A stretch of 5,842 bases of DNA. Source: Gammaproteobacteria bacterium RIFCSPLOWO2_02_FULL_56_15. Lineage in GTDB: Bacteria > Pseudomonadota > Gammaproteobacteria > Eutrophobiales > Eutrophobiaceae. Positions 5,549 through 5,842 of the stretch are shown here, piece by piece. A program made the position numbers and the translations under genes. The notes beneath the pieces were generated by a model. The model was not told the DNA's origin, ran no database searches, and saw only the letters and a program-made list of their open reading frames with translations. Within the stretch, counting starts at the first letter, position 1, and each line of letters opens with the position of its first letter. The stretch is from positions 1 through 5,842 of the forward strand of contig MGYR01000088.1 of the NCBI GenBank assembly GCA_001801825.1. Direction: 5' to 3'.

Positions 5549-5842
5549 CAGAACATCATCCCGTAAGCCATTACAAAAACGATGGGCGTCAGGGAAGCCA
5601 AGGCGATGAGCCCGAACCCGTCGATCATGGGGTTCCTTCCCTTGATACTGGAAGCCAGTCCCACCCCGAGTGCGGTCACCAGCGGCACGGTAATTGTTGA
5701 GGTAGTGACTCCACCGGAATCATAGGCGATTCCGATGATCTCCCTCGGGGCAAATGGCGTCAAGAGGATAATCCCGCTGTAACCGGCGATGATCAGGTAC
5801 TGGATCGGCCAGCCTTTGATGATCCGTAAGACACCAATAACG
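5548..5842 (-). CDS. DUF1538 integral membrane protein, first copy (C-terminal 97 residues; 5' part outside window)
   Basis: The frame is open from the right edge to a TGA at 5548-5550, so the start is not visible. The fragment begins [15 protein letters not shown]. It includes a membrane segment ([16 protein letters not shown]), the DUF1538 signature [10 protein letters not shown], a second hydrophobic run ([12 protein letters not shown]) and a terminal membrane helix ([17 protein letters not shown]) ending MAYGMMF. It aligns without gaps to the C-terminal part of the second DUF1538 protein, but ends right after the last helix where the second copy has a basic 25-residue tail. The two genes probably arose by tandem duplication and may form a heteromeric membrane complex (inference). 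The final 31 bases around its stop are the partial copy of the 71-bp repeat. Confidence 0.92.
   Translation of the reverse strand, partial: VIGVLRIIKGWPIQYLIIAGYSGIILLTPFAPREIIGIAYDSGGVTTSTITVPLVTALGVGLASSIKGRNPMIDGFGLIALASLTPIVFVMAYGMMF

Larger units (their letters stand above)
5399..5571 (-). repeat. 71-bp tandem direct repeats (two full copies and a 31-bp partial copy) at the junction of two DUF1538 genes
   Basis: Unit 1 is 5399-5469, unit 2 is 5470-5540 and the partial unit is 5541-5571. Units 1 and 2 match at 67 of 71 positions by direct reading; the partial copy differs from unit 2 at one base. Read on the minus strand, every copy contains ATGGCNTACGGGATGATGTTC (encoding MAYGMMF), then a stop or near-stop, then ATGATATTG (encoding MIL). 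MAYGMMF is the genuine C-terminus of the upstream DUF1538 gene and MILL is the genuine N-terminus of the downstream one. The array therefore looks like duplication of a gene-junction segment plus about 40 bases of filler of unknown origin. The copies differ at the Ala wobble base (GCT, GCA, GCG), so the array is real and has had time to diverge; it is not a simple assembly copy. Confidence 0.95.

Noticed and set aside
5399..5571. CRISPR array interpretation of the tandem repeats
   Set aside because: The units are contiguous with no unique spacers, and they match the coding ends of the flanking genes.

Overview
The window reads as part of a moderately high-GC Gram-negative chromosome, most likely a gammaproteobacterium. 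That placement is inferred from codon use, Sec-type signal peptides and the DUF1538 / PII-like / CBS gene set; no rRNA or other marker gene confirms it. Every supported gene lies on the minus strand, so transcription runs from high to low coordinates. I saw no RNA genes, CRISPR array, insertion sequence or plus-strand gene.

Region A (5842 to 3853) is a tightly packed module. It starts with the 3' end of one DUF1538 membrane-protein gene, which enters from the right edge. Next comes a spacer made of 71-bp tandem repeats, then a complete second DUF1538 gene, a small PII-like signalling protein, and a small protein with two CBS domains. Consecutive genes overlap (11 bp DUF1538/PII-like, 4 bp ATGA PII-like/CBS), so they are almost certainly co-transcribed and translationally coupled. 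The likely theme is a membrane transporter or channel of unknown substrate, gated by two soluble ligand-sensing subunits. The repeat spacer is unusual: each unit repeats the end of the upstream DUF1538 gene and the start of the next one, giving a chain of tiny stop-start-coupled reading frames.

Region B (about 3852 to 3662) is an intergenic segment. It holds a hairpin just behind the CBS gene, a plausible sigma-70-like promoter, a short perfect palindrome and a strong ribosome binding site.

Region C (3661 to 1) encodes exported proteins. It begins with an exported protein of unknown function, coupled by an ATGA overlap to a secreted zinc metalloprotease (HExxHxxGxxH) that carries a long calcium-binding thrombospondin type 3 repeat region. 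After a 145-bp spacer comes a secreted subtilisin-like serine protease (S8) that runs off the left edge with its whole catalytic triad visible. Together these look like an extracellular proteolysis locus, with the small exported protein a possible partner of the metalloprotease.
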